A DNA stretch of 64,000 nt from Lachnospiraceae bacterium (GCA_017624855.1 JAGAMF010000004.1:34735-98734); one strand, 5' to 3'; positions 27,224 through 36,700 are shown, counted from the stretch's first letter. The notes: a model not told the origin generated them from the sequence alone. Translations and numbers: made by a program.

Positions 27224-27721
27224 CTACTCCATCAACGCCTTGCAAAACGCTTCAATCTTTCCGGCATCCTCATCCTTCACATTATCCTTCGGATCAAATA
27301 AAAGAACTTCCGCAGCAAACGCTTCTATGCCAAGGCACTCTGCCAGCTTCTTCTTTGCCTTCTTATCGCTACCGCCGCCGGAACACATAAATACAGCGCT
27401 CTGCTTTGCTTTTACCGCAGGATTCTCCGCAATAAAAGTTCTCAAAGGCGGTGTAAAAGTACCTGCCCACACCGGAGTTCCCCAAATAATGCGATCATAC
27501 TTTTCCGCATCAAAATCATAAGGTGCCAGTTCCGGCTTTTCTGCCATGGTAGCACTTTTACCACCCCAGAAAAACTTTTTAAAACCCTTGTCCGGATAAG
27601 CCTTCGCAGGTTCAATTCTAATAACATCCACCTCATCTGCTGCGCCCAACTGCTCCGCAATTTTATCTGCAACATACTTGGTATTGCCTAACATAGAATA
27701 ATATACAATCGCTGTTTTCAT
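27224..27721 (-). CDS. Flavodoxin family protein
   Basis: A 165-residue protein with the phosphate-binding loop of flavodoxins at its start (AIVYYSMLGNTKYVADKIAEQL), a second FMN-loop region (IIWGTPVWAGTFTPPLRTFI) and the third strand with VFMCSGGG. It should bind FMN and transfer electrons or act as an NAD(P)H-dependent reductase. It follows the 132-residue gene by 6 bases and precedes the helical hypothetical by 4, forming a three-gene operon. Confidence 0.88.
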   Translation of the reverse strand: MKTAIVYYSMLGNTKYVADKIAEQLGAADEVDVIRIEPAKAYPDKGFKKFFWGGKSATMAEKPELAPYDFDAEKYDRIIWGTPVWAGTFTPPLRTFIAENPAVKAKQSAVFMCSGGGSDKKAKKKLAECLGIEAFAAEVLLFDPKDNVKDEDAGKIEAFCKALME

Positions 27722-27727
27722 ATAATC

Positions 27728-28126
27728 CTAGATACCCACTTCTTCCTTAATCCAAGCCTTTGCTTCTTCAATGGTTTCAAAATGTCCCTCAGGAATACCT
27801 GTTTCGGAACGCTCTGTATTTCTCTTCGCCTGAACTTTTAACATGATGGACTGACCTTCCGCAAAACCGAATGCTTTACATCCCGCCTCCACAAACTTCT
27901 TTGTCATGTCAACAAGAACTCTTCCTTCTGCCGGAGATACAGGTGCCATTTCGGAACAATCTGCTATGTATGCCCATCCGCGGTATTTCCAAGCTTTCGC
28001 TTCTTCCAACACGGTTTCGGTAAGCCATAACAGTTCTTCTTCATTTGTTTTTCCCTTACCTGCTGATACGATAATTCTTCTTCCAAATACTGTTTCAACT
28101 GACTGTGCGCCGTTTTCTTTTGCCAT
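27728..28126 (-). CDS. STAS/SpoIIAA-like hypothetical protein
   Basis: A 132-residue soluble protein. The pattern WAYIADCSEMAPVSPAEGRVLVDMTKKFVEAGCKAFGFAE, then IPEGHFETIEEAKAWI, is reminiscent of the SpoIIAA-like/STAS-like fold often encoded beside small redox proteins, but the match is by shape rather than by a diagnostic motif. It is the first gene of the flavodoxin operon, with a GGGGG-type site before the ATG. The function is unknown. Confidence 0.5.
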   Translation of the reverse strand: MAKENGAQSVETVFGRRIIVSAGKGKTNEEELLWLTETVLEEAKAWKYRGWAYIADCSEMAPVSPAEGRVLVDMTKKFVEAGCKAFGFAEGQSIMLKVQAKRNTERSETGIPEGHFETIEEAKAWIKEEVGI

Positions 28127-28270
28127 AATTTTTACCCCCTTAAAAAATATGTCTACGCCAAACTTTCAGTGTACGCGATAAATCGTGCCTACACTCGCCG
28201 TCTGATAATATATCTCTATTTTATTACCACTCAATGGGGTTGTCAACGCATTATCAGCAATGTAAAAGAT

Positions 28271-29845
28271 TTAGTTTTCCACCGGCATCTCACCCACATA
28301 ATCCCAGCGGAACCCCAAGTCATCGGAGCTGTACAAAGCTTTACAATACCCCTGCTCGCCGTGATAACTTCCGTTAGCTCCCTGTGATACTTCCAGATAC
28401 AGAAGTCCGTCTTTTTCATAAATCGCATCCGGCACAACAAAGGGATTATAATAGGTGCCATTCTCATCCGTAACCATAGGCGAAGGATAGAAAGAAGGCT
28501 CAAAAGTCTCACCGCCGTCTTCCGTGCGATATATGGCGCCTTCTGCCTCACCGCCCCAGCTTATGGTGATAAAACCAACTTTTTCATCCACGAACATCAT
28601 TCCGGTGGCAAGTCCACCTCTGCCATTATAAGGATCCGGATTATAAAAGGCACAAGTCTGCCCGTCATAAGTACCAATTAGCGCATAATAGTCGTTGCCG
28701 GTAGCCCTGTCCACCGCAACCAGACGAAGCTCCATACCATCTTCCATGGTAAAAGTGCAGGCCGGTTCTCTGCCTAGCCAATCCGCCATAACTTCTTCAC
28801 TTACCGCCTCATCATCACTGCCATTGCCTTCGATATTCAGGTTATATTTCAGCGAATGGTCCACCTCCTGATAGACTTCATTGTAAAAAAGAGTCCTGTC
28901 GTACTCATCAACGGTCATAGTGGGCTCAAGCGTACCCGGTTTGCCGTTCAAGGAAAAATCAAACCGCTCAAACCATTCATTTGCGCCCTGCAAAGCCTTT
29001 ACTTCAAGACAATATTCCACATAGTCACACACCATATTGCAGAGTTCCATCTGCTGCCGTGGCGTATCGATTTGCGCATTAAAACAGGGGATATAGTTCT
29101 CGCCGGCACCATCTCCGTAAGTTCTCCACTCCATTGCCACATCATGTTCTGTCACATAACAATCGGTAGTGTATTTAAAATATGCCTGAATATAGTTATT
29201 CTCTAAAACACCTCTGTTTTCAAAAACATAAAATTCAAAGGTTCCTTCCTTGGGCTCCTTTGTTTTCACTCGGAATATATGATAACCGTTGGTTGGTTCT
29301 CTGTAAGGGCCGTTTCCTGTGTAAATTCCGTCATAAGGTTCAACGGTGTCGGTGTACTCCACATTCTCACCGTAGGTATCTTTTATCAAAGCAATAATTT
29401 CTTCCGTGGTATACCAGCCATAGCTTTGCCGCTCTTCTGCGGTTCCGTCATAGTTAAGGATGTAGAGCTGCTCCTTCTGCTCACTTCCGTCCACAATCAG
29501 CATAACCGCAGTGTCCGTCCAACGCACAGCCGGAACATTTCCATTCAGACCGCAACCGTCATCCATTACGAGAAAATCATAAGTATTGATGACATCATCA
29601 TCTTTTTTCAACTCAAATTTGCCGGATACGGCACCAAAAGGAAAATCAGGCTCACCCACCTGATACATGGTGAGAGTATATTGCCCGTTATCACTGGTAA
29701 ATTCATTGATTTTGGTTTCTTTAAGCTCTATTTCATAATAGAGCGAACCGATTCCTATGACGATAATCAAAATCGGAAGCAGTATGATGATTGCAAGAAT
29801 GATACCGCTGATGCTCACAGTTGTAAGAACTGTTTTTTTCTTCAT
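28271..29845 (-). CDS. Membrane-anchored protein with an Asp-box (BNR) motif
   Basis: A 524-residue protein with one N-terminal transmembrane helix (residues of about 10-37) and a large external part. An Asp-box like those of sialidase and other beta-propeller proteins is visible (AIYRTEDGGETFEP, near residue 445), and a second weaker one is at LYSSDDLGFRWD. One motif is too few to assign an enzyme. A GGGAGAG site precedes the ATG. It follows the SH3 gene by 36 bases and is likely in one transcript with it. Confidence 0.65.
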   Translation of the reverse strand: MKKKTVLTTVSISGIILAIIILLPILIIVIGIGSLYYEIELKETKINEFTSDNGQYTLTMYQVGEPDFPFGAVSGKFELKKDDDVINTYDFLVMDDGCGLNGNVPAVRWTDTAVMLIVDGSEQKEQLYILNYDGTAEERQSYGWYTTEEIIALIKDTYGENVEYTDTVEPYDGIYTGNGPYREPTNGYHIFRVKTKEPKEGTFEFYVFENRGVLENNYIQAYFKYTTDCYVTEHDVAMEWRTYGDGAGENYIPCFNAQIDTPRQQMELCNMVCDYVEYCLEVKALQGANEWFERFDFSLNGKPGTLEPTMTVDEYDRTLFYNEVYQEVDHSLKYNLNIEGNGSDDEAVSEEVMADWLGREPACTFTMEDGMELRLVAVDRATGNDYYALIGTYDGQTCAFYNPDPYNGRGGLATGMMFVDEKVGFITISWGGEAEGAIYRTEDGGETFEPSFYPSPMVTDENGTYYNPFVVPDAIYEKDGLLYLEVSQGANGSYHGEQGYCKALYSSDDLGFRWDYVGEMPVEN

Positions 29846-29881
29846 ATCCGCTCTCCCTTTTACAATTTAATCCTTCAAACA

Positions 29882-30736
29882 TTACTCTACAACACATACA
29901 TAACTGCTGATACAATATAGTGTCTGCCCGTTATACTCAACCCTGGACCAGCCCACATCCGTGTTAATTCCGGTGCGCGTCACAACTTCTCCGGCTCGAA
30001 TGGTGGCAACAACCGTCGCCTCCGGATTGGTCACGCTGGGAAGCGCGCGCAAGTTTACTTCAATCTTCGGCGTCACCTGTTCATTACAAGCAGTAAAAAC
30101 GGTTTTGATACCATCGTCCTCCGGCGCTACTTCCTGAGGTTTTACCGTTAAATCCGTGGTCAGATAATTTGAAATTGCGTAATAGGTTTCTCCTTGGTAT
30201 TCCAACTTTGACCAGCCTTGGTCACTGATGCCGATTCTCGTAGCAGTTTGTCCGTTCTGTAAGGTTAACATGACCGTGCTGTCTGCGCCCTGACTCGGAA
30301 TATCACGCAAATTGGTAGCCTCTTTGGCTGTAACCGTTTCTTCAATCGGTGAAAATATCATGCCAAGATCCTTCTTCGCCTCTTCCTCAGCCTTAGCCGC
30401 AGCTTCCGCCTCAAGCCTTGCCGCCTCCTCGGCAGCTTTACGCTCCTCTGCAAGTCTTTTATCTTCTGCAATAACATCTTCCGCCAGCTGTGCACTTGCT
30501 TCTATGACAGATTGGTGCATCACTAATTCAGTTTGTGACAGTTCATCATTTGGGATCTTTGTTTCTTTCAAAATCCACAAGCCAAACACCACAAGTACCG
30601 CCACTACACCCAAAGCAGTCAACGCTATAAAAATACCGTGTACTACCGGCGAACTTTCTTCCTCGTCTGAATACTCGTTATATGCTGTATTGTTCTGCTC
30701 TTCCTTGTTTAATTTTTCATCATCCATTTCTTGCAT
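29882..30736 (-). CDS. Membrane protein with two bacterial SH3 domains
   Basis: A 284-residue protein from the ATG at 30734-30736, chosen because AAGGA is at correct spacing; the nearest upstream ATG overlaps that site. It has an acidic cytosolic tail, a transmembrane helix (residues of about 34-58), an Ala/Glu-rich helical linker and two SH3b repeats (TAKEATNLRDIPSQGADSTVMLTLQNGQTATRIG and the repeat beginning EVNLRALPSV). SH3b domains commonly bind peptidoglycan, so a cell-wall role is likely. Confidence 0.82.
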   Translation of the reverse strand: MQEMDDEKLNKEEQNNTAYNEYSDEEESSPVVHGIFIALTALGVVAVLVVFGLWILKETKIPNDELSQTELVMHQSVIEASAQLAEDVIAEDKRLAEERKAAEEAARLEAEAAAKAEEEAKKDLGMIFSPIEETVTAKEATNLRDIPSQGADSTVMLTLQNGQTATRIGISDQGWSKLEYQGETYYAISNYLTTDLTVKPQEVAPEDDGIKTVFTACNEQVTPKIEVNLRALPSVTNPEATVVATIRAGEVVTRTGINTDVGWSRVEYNGQTLYCISSYVCVVE

Positions 30737-30842
30737 TTTTCGCATCCTTATCCAAAGAACAATTAATACTCTAAATCACATTTTTTCAACAATTTTGTAT
30801 ACATATTCGCATATTAAAATATAAATGTGTGCAGTTGCAACA

Positions 30843-33257
30843 TCATCCGTTTGCCTCAGGTTGAGGATACAATTCATAATACGCTTCTTGCGTAATGATT
30901 GCATACATTGTAATCTCTATTACATTTCCTTGCGTTATTTCTTTATGCCACATTTCATACTCTGCATTATCCATTATAAGAGAAGGCTTGTCCCATTCAT
31001 CTGCCGTCCAGTTATAATATACAACTCCATCACCGTCCGTATCCTTCTCTTTCGGAAATTCTGAGTTGCCACTATTATACTCCTGCTGCCATGCATCCAT
31101 ATTCGCAATGCACTCATATGTATCAGTGTTTTCGTTATATTTATGTACCCTATACGGCCAAAAATCATCCAAATTAGATCGTCCATGATTATGGGATGCC
31201 TTTTCGATAATATATCCATTCTCATATATAGCAAAATCAGGAAACCCGAAACATTGAATATACGGTTCATTCGTGGTTCTGTCATAGTCATAAACATAGT
31301 AAACCATTGCTGCCATACAACTTCCATTTGGAAAGTATATTATCAATTCATCCTTTCCATCTACATCCACATCTGTTATCGCATAATAATTATCATACGG
31401 ATTGCCGCTCCATTCAATTCCTGCAACAGGAAATTTACCGGTATCTAACATCTCTGTAATTAAATCCCGATATACCGGGTCTTCTACTTGCGTCAAATAA
31501 GAGTTCTCTTCCTGCGCAAATTCCAATGTTTCTTCCGGCGCAAAATCTTCTGTAGCACCTATCACATCCAAGGCTTCCTCCGTTGGGTCAAAACTGAAAA
31601 ATCCCTTTTCTTCTTTCGCATTATATATACCATAAAAAGGCAAGGTTGCATCTTTTTGCAATGACACCGACTGATACCCTACGCTTTCCAAAAATGCCAC
31701 AGGTAACTCACGCAAAGGCGCGCCCGGCGTGTAAAGAACAAGTTCTTCCAAATCATACAAACCCACCGGCGGTACATAATAGTAAAAAATATCATCTTCG
31801 TAAATTTTACTTCCAATATGCTCCTCATATATCATCTCGGATACTTCCAAAGAATATGTATATGAATCTATCTTCTTCGGCTCTGCAAATTTACCGTCAA
31901 AGTTACACAAATAGATTGTTCCGTTGGGATATTCTTCACCTACATCTTCCGGATATGGTTCCTTATAACTCCCCGAGAAACTTCCGTCCGGAGCTACTTG
32001 CAACAATGTAGGATACTTTCCATCCGCACTAAGGCATTGAAAACAAAGTCCCTCTACATCTTCCCAAGCAAAGGCCTCTTCGTCCCCGTAAGATACACTT
32101 TCATCTTCCACCGGTTCAATCGCACCGCTTGAAACACCGCCGGCATCTTTTACAACCTCTTCCGGCTTATATCCGCAGGATACAAACAAACTAATACCCA
32201 AGAGTGCAACCATAATGCATATAAAAGTAACTATACCCTTCTTCTTACGGCCATCTTCCCAGATGTGTTGAATTCTATTCTTGGTTAACTTCTTTCCTGC
32301 TGCCAACCCTGACATAAAAGTATAATTTCTACGATTTTTACCGGCATACGACATAAGGATTTTCGCATAAGCTTCCTTCTCGTCATTGCTTCTTCCCCGC
32401 ATTACATGGGCATCGCAAACAAGCTCCATGTCATGATAAAAATGCTTCTTCATCAAGTAAACCGCAGGGTTAAACCAGTTAACGCAGGTAACCAACAACA
32501 TCAGTTGTTTTAACCATAAATCCTTCATTCTGTAATGGCACAATTCGTGGGCAATGACCAGCTCCAACTCCTCAGCATTCCACTCGCTTTTGGTTATGGG
32601 AATGATTAACTTCGGATGTAAAAGTCCGGTAAGCAGGGGCGTATCTACCTTATCGCTCTCATAAGCGGTCAGTTTGACTTTGCCTAAATATTTTATCTGT
32701 AAAGAAGCAATCTGCTCCTGTAAGTGTTCGTTGTGAACGGGTTGCAGCCCTCTAAGATAGTTCTGCCGAAGCATAACATAGATTACCAGATGATAGAGCC
32801 CTGTTACGGCTATTCCGGCAATCCATACACATAAAAGAATGTCGGTGTAGTGGAAGGAGCTTTTGCTTTGCAGGTTGCCTTCCTCGTAATCTTCCGAAAC
32901 AAAGAGATTCGGCTCCGAAACAACCTGCTCCGGCGTCTCCGTGCCGCTTTCATGTTCAAGGCTCACGCCCGGCTGCGGATTCTCCGGTATCGCCTCTTCG
33001 CTTATAATTTCAATAGGCGTCTCCGATGTTACCGCTGCTTCCTGCTCAAATCCCGGCACGCTAAAAAGGCGAAGCTCTGTACTCGGTAGCGAAAAATTAT
33101 AAGGTATCAGCATGCGCACAATAATCACAAGCCACATGATTTTAAGCCATGTAGCACCGTAGTTTTTTCGCAGCTTCCCCGCCAAGAGGCAGAGTATCAC
33201 AATCACCAAAGCCGCCACAATATTTATTTCCAACACATCAAACAGCACACTTCTCAT
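30843..33257 (-). CDS. BlaR1/MecR1-type M56 metallopeptidase with a non-standard sensor
   Basis: An 804-residue protein. The N-terminal 340 residues are the BlaR1 membrane-peptidase part, with helices near 10-25, 38-55 and 140-165 and the zinc motif VIAHELCHYRMKD (H237, E238, H241), plus the likely third ligand in DMELVCDAH. After a further helix near 340-360 ending in SCGY, the outer domain is not the penicillin-binding fold of BlaR1. It contains DVDVDGKDELIIYF, like the lipoprotein at 13030. It follows the BlaI gene directly (AGGAG site) and should cleave that repressor on receiving a signal. Confidence 0.82.
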   Translation of the reverse strand: MRSVLFDVLEINIVAALVIVILCLLAGKLRKNYGATWLKIMWLVIIVRMLIPYNFSLPSTELRLFSVPGFEQEAAVTSETPIEIISEEAIPENPQPGVSLEHESGTETPEQVVSEPNLFVSEDYEEGNLQSKSSFHYTDILLCVWIAGIAVTGLYHLVIYVMLRQNYLRGLQPVHNEHLQEQIASLQIKYLGKVKLTAYESDKVDTPLLTGLLHPKLIIPITKSEWNAEELELVIAHELCHYRMKDLWLKQLMLLVTCVNWFNPAVYLMKKHFYHDMELVCDAHVMRGRSNDEKEAYAKILMSYAGKNRRNYTFMSGLAAGKKLTKNRIQHIWEDGRKKKGIVTFICIMVALLGISLFVSCGYKPEEVVKDAGGVSSGAIEPVEDESVSYGDEEAFAWEDVEGLCFQCLSADGKYPTLLQVAPDGSFSGSYKEPYPEDVGEEYPNGTIYLCNFDGKFAEPKKIDSYTYSLEVSEMIYEEHIGSKIYEDDIFYYYVPPVGLYDLEELVLYTPGAPLRELPVAFLESVGYQSVSLQKDATLPFYGIYNAKEEKGFFSFDPTEEALDVIGATEDFAPEETLEFAQEENSYLTQVEDPVYRDLITEMLDTGKFPVAGIEWSGNPYDNYYAITDVDVDGKDELIIYFPNGSCMAAMVYYVYDYDRTTNEPYIQCFGFPDFAIYENGYIIEKASHNHGRSNLDDFWPYRVHKYNENTDTYECIANMDAWQQEYNSGNSEFPKEKDTDGDGVVYYNWTADEWDKPSLIMDNAEYEMWHKEITQGNVIEITMYAIITQEAYYELYPQPEANG

Positions 33258-33259
33258 GG

Positions 33260-33631
33260 CTAGTTGCTCCTTTTATTGCGAATGAATTCTTCCAGTTCCT
33301 CCAACTCTTCTTCCGACAGACCGTCGCCGTCGTATAACGCCGCCAAAAAGTGCTTGGCGGAATTCCGGTACAACCTTTTTAAAATGCTTCTGCTCTCCCG
33401 CTGTATATAAGTCTCCCTGTCCACCAAGGCAATGTAGATGTTGTTCTTGCCTTCCTTCTCCACCGCAAGAAAACCCTTCTCCTGTAATCGTGATAAAAAG
33501 GATAAAATCGTAGTGGGCGACAGTTTTCTCTCGCTGTCCATATGCTCTTCTATTTCAAATCGGGTCACTGGCTTATCCAACTCCCAGATAATCATCATCA
33601 ACTCCAATTCGGAATCCGGTAATCGCTTCAT
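33260..33631 (-). CDS. BlaI/MecI family transcriptional repressor
   Basis: A 123-residue protein from the ATG at 33629-33631 (MKRLPDSELELMMIIW), with AAAGGAG. It has the winged helix of the family (SELELMMIIWELDKPVTRFEIEEHM, then LSPTTILSFLSRLQEKGFLAVEKEGK) and a C-terminal dimerisation helix ending LSEEELEELEEFIRNK. It binds DNA as a dimer and is released by BlaR1-triggered cleavage. The regulated promoter is probably its own, since an inverted repeat overlaps it. Confidence 0.92.
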   Translation of the reverse strand: MKRLPDSELELMMIIWELDKPVTRFEIEEHMDSERKLSPTTILSFLSRLQEKGFLAVEKEGKNNIYIALVDRETYIQRESRSILKRLYRNSAKHFLAALYDGDGLSEEELEELEEFIRNKRSN

Positions 33632-33647
33632 AGATACATCTCCTTTT

Positions 33648-33704
33648 ATATTCGGCACTTGTAGAATTTGGTTATATTTTACATTTGCCGAATATGATTG
33701 TCAA
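33648..33704 (-). promoter_or_regulatory. blaI-blaR1 promoter with overlapping operator
   Basis: The minus strand has TTGACA (33699-33704), a 17-base spacer and TAAAAT (33676-33681). A perfect 10-bp inverted repeat (ATATTCGGCA at 33648-33657, TGCCGAATAT at 33686-33695) flanks the -10 box, with one arm in the spacer. Shorter TTGTA/TTACA elements lie inside. This is a typical autoregulatory layout. Confidence 0.7.
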
Positions 33705-33723
33705 TAGGGTGATATAAAACAAA

Positions 33724-33745
33724 AACAACCTCCGAAGAGGTTGTT
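33724..33745 (-). terminator. Terminator after the GGDEF/EAL gene
   Basis: A 9-bp perfect stem (AACAACCTC / GAGGTTGTT) with a CGAA loop and a T-rich run in the minus direction. Confidence 0.75.
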
Positions 33746-33768
33746 TTATCACAAATTCACATCTTATT

Positions 33769-35682
33769 TTATCCGTTAATCAAAGCCATAAATTCATCTC
33801 CGGGCACAGCCTTGGAATAATACCAGCCCTGCAAATAATGGCAGCCGACTTGAACCAGTTTCTCCTTCATTTCATCGGTTTCCACACCTTCTGCAATAAT
33901 CTGTAACTCCAAATCGTTCAACATGCGAACGGTATGCTCCATGGTGATGCGCGCCTTATTCTCTTTAAAAGATGCCCACACAATGCCCTTATCCAACTTA
34001 ATAAATTTAAAAGGCATGCTGTTAATGTAATTTATGCTGGCGTAGCCGGAACCGTAGTCATCCAAAGATATGGATATATTATTCTCAACAAATTCCAAAA
34101 GGTTTTCGCTTACCACCGCAAAAGATGTCATCATGGCAGTTTCCGTTATCTCAATGTTGATTTGGGAAGCATCCACATCATATTGCTTCATAATCGCTAA
34201 CATTTTACTCGCAAATCCCTTTTGCATAAGTTGAAGGGGACTTATATTTACATCAATATATTCAATGCTTGTTTTAGACAATTCATTTTCTTTTATGAAA
34301 CTGCACACCTTGTGCATGATCATTTCACCAAGTTCAATAATCAGTCCTGTTTTCTCGGCAATGGTAATAAAAACATCCGGCGAAATCCAACCAAGCTTCT
34401 CATCGTGAAGTCTTGCCAAGGCTTCCGCGCTGTTATAGCATTGCTTTTCTGCCGAGTAGATAGGCTGATAATATACCATAATATTGTCTGAGGAAATTGC
34501 GTCTTTTACCGCTCTTTCAATGTTCTTGGAACGCTGACCTTTTTCAAGGTCGATATCAATGTCTGACGCAAATGTAATCCTGCCCTTATTGGTGCTTTTA
34601 GCCGTTTCCATGGTAAAATCAATAATTTCAACCAGCTTCTCCGGATTATCGGCGTCACGGGGACAATCAATTACACATAAGGTTGCCGCCATCATAATCT
34701 CTAACTTGTCGTATTCCCACGGATTGTCAAAACGCTTATGTATGGCTTCTACAACATCGCCCACGAAGGCGACCCCTTTATCCACCACAATGCAGAATCG
34801 GTCCGCATCATAATGGAAAACCGTATTGGACCGGTTCATATTCTCCAAGTAAGAACCAACCATTTCAAGCAGGATGTCGCCCATGGCAACACCGTAACTT
34901 TGGTTGATAAATTTAAAATCGTCCAAATCAAGTACAATCAGCGAAAATGCCTTGTCCGATATAAAACGGTCTTTTAGATATCTGCCAAAAAATGTACGGC
35001 TGAACTGCCCTGTGGTTTTATCAATATCAACCTCAGGTCCCTGACCAAACAAGTAAAGCACAAAGCAAAAAATAGTGATAGCGAGGTTGAGCATAGGTGC
35101 AAAATTAAATTCCTGCACAATGCCCGCCACAACGGCGCACACAAATAAAAATACGGCTATTGTTTTCCTGATAAACTTAAAGCTCTGCCTCTTGGCAATG
35201 AGTACCCAGCCAATGAATATGACCATAATCGCATCAATGCCATACAACACATAGCCTATCCCCTTCATGGAATAAACATTACCCTCAAGATTTGCCGCCC
35301 AACCAAAGATGGGATTGAGCAAACAGATTACCGAAATCAAAAGCCATGACACAACGAAGGTGTATTTGAGCGCAAGATGATTTCGGGCATCAATACGGGC
35401 CAGACTCAGCAGGTAGTTTGCCATGCAAACAATAAAAGAATGGATGCACAACATCTGCAAAGAGAGGCAGATGTATGTAACCTTAAAAGGAATCATATTT
35501 GCGTACTCGGCAAACTTATAGGTCAATATTTCAAGTACGGTTGCCCCAAATGCCGTAATCAGAACATATGCGAAATAACGGTAACTTCTTAACGGAACTT
35601 TTTTCTCCGTGAAATACCAAATCAGCAGCATTAGTAGGAAAAATGCCGCGATATATTCATAAGATAAATTAACATTAGTCAT
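33769..35682 (-). CDS. Membrane GGDEF-EAL protein: c-di-GMP phosphodiesterase with degenerate GGDEF
   Basis: A 637-residue protein from the ATG at 35680-35682, with GGAGG. About six to seven transmembrane helices (residues 5-215) precede a GGDEF domain in which the catalytic motif reads YDADRF instead of GGDEF, so cyclase activity is unlikely. The EAL domain is intact: SAEALARL, NISPLQLM, EITETAM, DDYGSGYASI, KLDKGIV, AEGVETDE and QGWYYSKAVP. The protein should hydrolyse c-di-GMP, possibly with GTP binding in the degenerate domain as a control. It is monocistronic. Confidence 0.88.
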   Translation of the reverse strand: MTNVNLSYEYIAAFFLLMLLIWYFTEKKVPLRSYRYFAYVLITAFGATVLEILTYKFAEYANMIPFKVTYICLSLQMLCIHSFIVCMANYLLSLARIDARNHLALKYTFVVSWLLISVICLLNPIFGWAANLEGNVYSMKGIGYVLYGIDAIMVIFIGWVLIAKRQSFKFIRKTIAVFLFVCAVVAGIVQEFNFAPMLNLAITIFCFVLYLFGQGPEVDIDKTTGQFSRTFFGRYLKDRFISDKAFSLIVLDLDDFKFINQSYGVAMGDILLEMVGSYLENMNRSNTVFHYDADRFCIVVDKGVAFVGDVVEAIHKRFDNPWEYDKLEIMMAATLCVIDCPRDADNPEKLVEIIDFTMETAKSTNKGRITFASDIDIDLEKGQRSKNIERAVKDAISSDNIMVYYQPIYSAEKQCYNSAEALARLHDEKLGWISPDVFITIAEKTGLIIELGEMIMHKVCSFIKENELSKTSIEYIDVNISPLQLMQKGFASKMLAIMKQYDVDASQINIEITETAMMTSFAVVSENLLEFVENNISISLDDYGSGYASINYINSMPFKFIKLDKGIVWASFKENKARITMEHTVRMLNDLELQIIAEGVETDEMKEKLVQVGCHYLQGWYYSKAVPGDEFMALING

Positions 35683-35804
35683 TGCGCCCCTCCGCAAGAT
35701 TAATTATATTTATACATTATATCATAGAATAGAAAAGTGGTTTGTAAAATTTTTCTTAACAATGGGGTTTGAGAGTGGGGTAGGGAGAATGATTATGCAT
35801 ATTA

Positions 35805-35830
35805 AAAGACCGGATTTTACTCCGGTCTTT
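35805..35830 (-). terminator. Terminator overlapping the end of the 116-residue gene
   Basis: A 10-bp perfect stem (AAAGACCGGA / TCCGGTCTTT) with a 6-nt loop. The right arm contains the last codons and the stop of the gene. Confidence 0.7.
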
Positions 35831-36167
35831 CCTCTGCAAAAACAGCTTTGAGCACCTTGTGATTTCCGAAATTGGTAAATTCATAGTGCGCACCCTCATA
35901 ATCAAAAGCCAACAACTGAGTCCAAAAATTCGCCTTAAAAACGAAGTTCTCTGCCCTTTTAAGTTCCACAATGCCCGCGCACTCGCCAATGTTGTTCCTT
36001 AAATCAACCTCATAAAAGCTAAGGACATTTTCTTTTACGCAAAGCAAACAAATGCCCAGTTTCGCTTTCCACCCCGGAAGGGATACAATGGTTGCGCATA
36101 CGGCACCGCCGCGGCTGTCGCAAAAACCTTGTGTAATGAGATCTTCAATTTTACGAAATACTGCCAT
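35817..36167 (-). CDS. Hypothetical protein, 116 residues
   Basis: The family is not recognised. It is a soluble, mixed alpha/beta protein with a beta-rich centre (AKLGICLLCVKENVLSFYEVD) reminiscent of a PH-like or bacterial PH domain, but no diagnostic residue is seen. AAGGAGG precedes the ATG and a terminator overlaps its end. It is the last gene before the first tuf-end copy and so probably belongs to the host backbone. Confidence 0.6.
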   Translation of the reverse strand: MAVFRKIEDLITQGFCDSRGGAVCATIVSLPGWKAKLGICLLCVKENVLSFYEVDLRNNIGECAGIVELKRAENFVFKANFWTQLLAFDYEGAHYEFTNFGNHKVLKAVFAEERPE

Positions 36168-36314
36168 GGGAATCCTCCTTAGTGTGGTTTTCTTTTGATT
36201 ATATTATATTATGGATGTAATAGCAAATGGGGGGATGGATGGGGGGAGATTTAGATAGGATGCATATTATATTGCAATATACTTTAATATAAAAAGGGGC
36301 TGTATTATTTATAA

Positions 36315-36368
36315 TTATTCGATGACTATAGCAGCGCGGCCTGAACCTACTGTACGGCCACCTTCACG
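36315..36368 (-). pseudogene. Copy 1 of the tuf 3' end (EF-Tu C-terminus); putative island attachment site
   Basis: Read on the minus strand this encodes REGGRTVGSGRAAIVIE and a TAA stop, the C-terminus of elongation factor Tu. The rest of tuf is absent: sequence upstream of the arginine is unrelated. A 32-base core (36337-36368) is identical to the copy at 61752-61783. This is the footprint expected when an element inserts into the 3' end of a gene. It marks the change from backbone to defence island. Confidence 0.75.
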
Positions 36369-36700
36369 GTCTGATTTGGCTTATTTAGAAACTTAATTGT
36401 TACGGTTTTTACCGTTTTTTGACTCATATTATGGGTATTTTACCTATTATTTCGCCTTTTTCCGGGGGAATATATCAAATGTGTATCATAGCGTGGTGTG
36501 ATACATTTTTGCATTCGGCACCGGTGCCTCGACACACAGTGTGATACACATTTAAGTAAAAGTACACACGAAAGGCTATTGTGTGTATCTTCACTCAAAT
36601 CATTTAGACTGCTGCATATAGGCTTGAACATGCAAGTCTGCATACAAGTTGATGTATCATCTGCATTTTGAGTCATTTTCTGCTTTATCCATACAACACA
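36369..36700. other. Island left-end intergenic region with repeated motifs
   Basis: There is no convincing gene here. A perfect 12-bp inverted repeat (AAATGTGTATCA at 36477-36488, TGATACACATTT at 36542-36553) has a third related copy at 36499-36508, and a 12-bp palindrome GGCACCGGTGCC lies between them. GGCACC repeats also occur beside the third tuf end, at about 61890-61910. These could be arm-type recombinase sites. Confidence 0.45.

Noticed and set aside
36440-36676. 78-residue Cys/His-rich frame in the island-end region
   Set aside because: No ribosome binding site, odd composition, and it is built over inverted repeats; it is likely non-coding.
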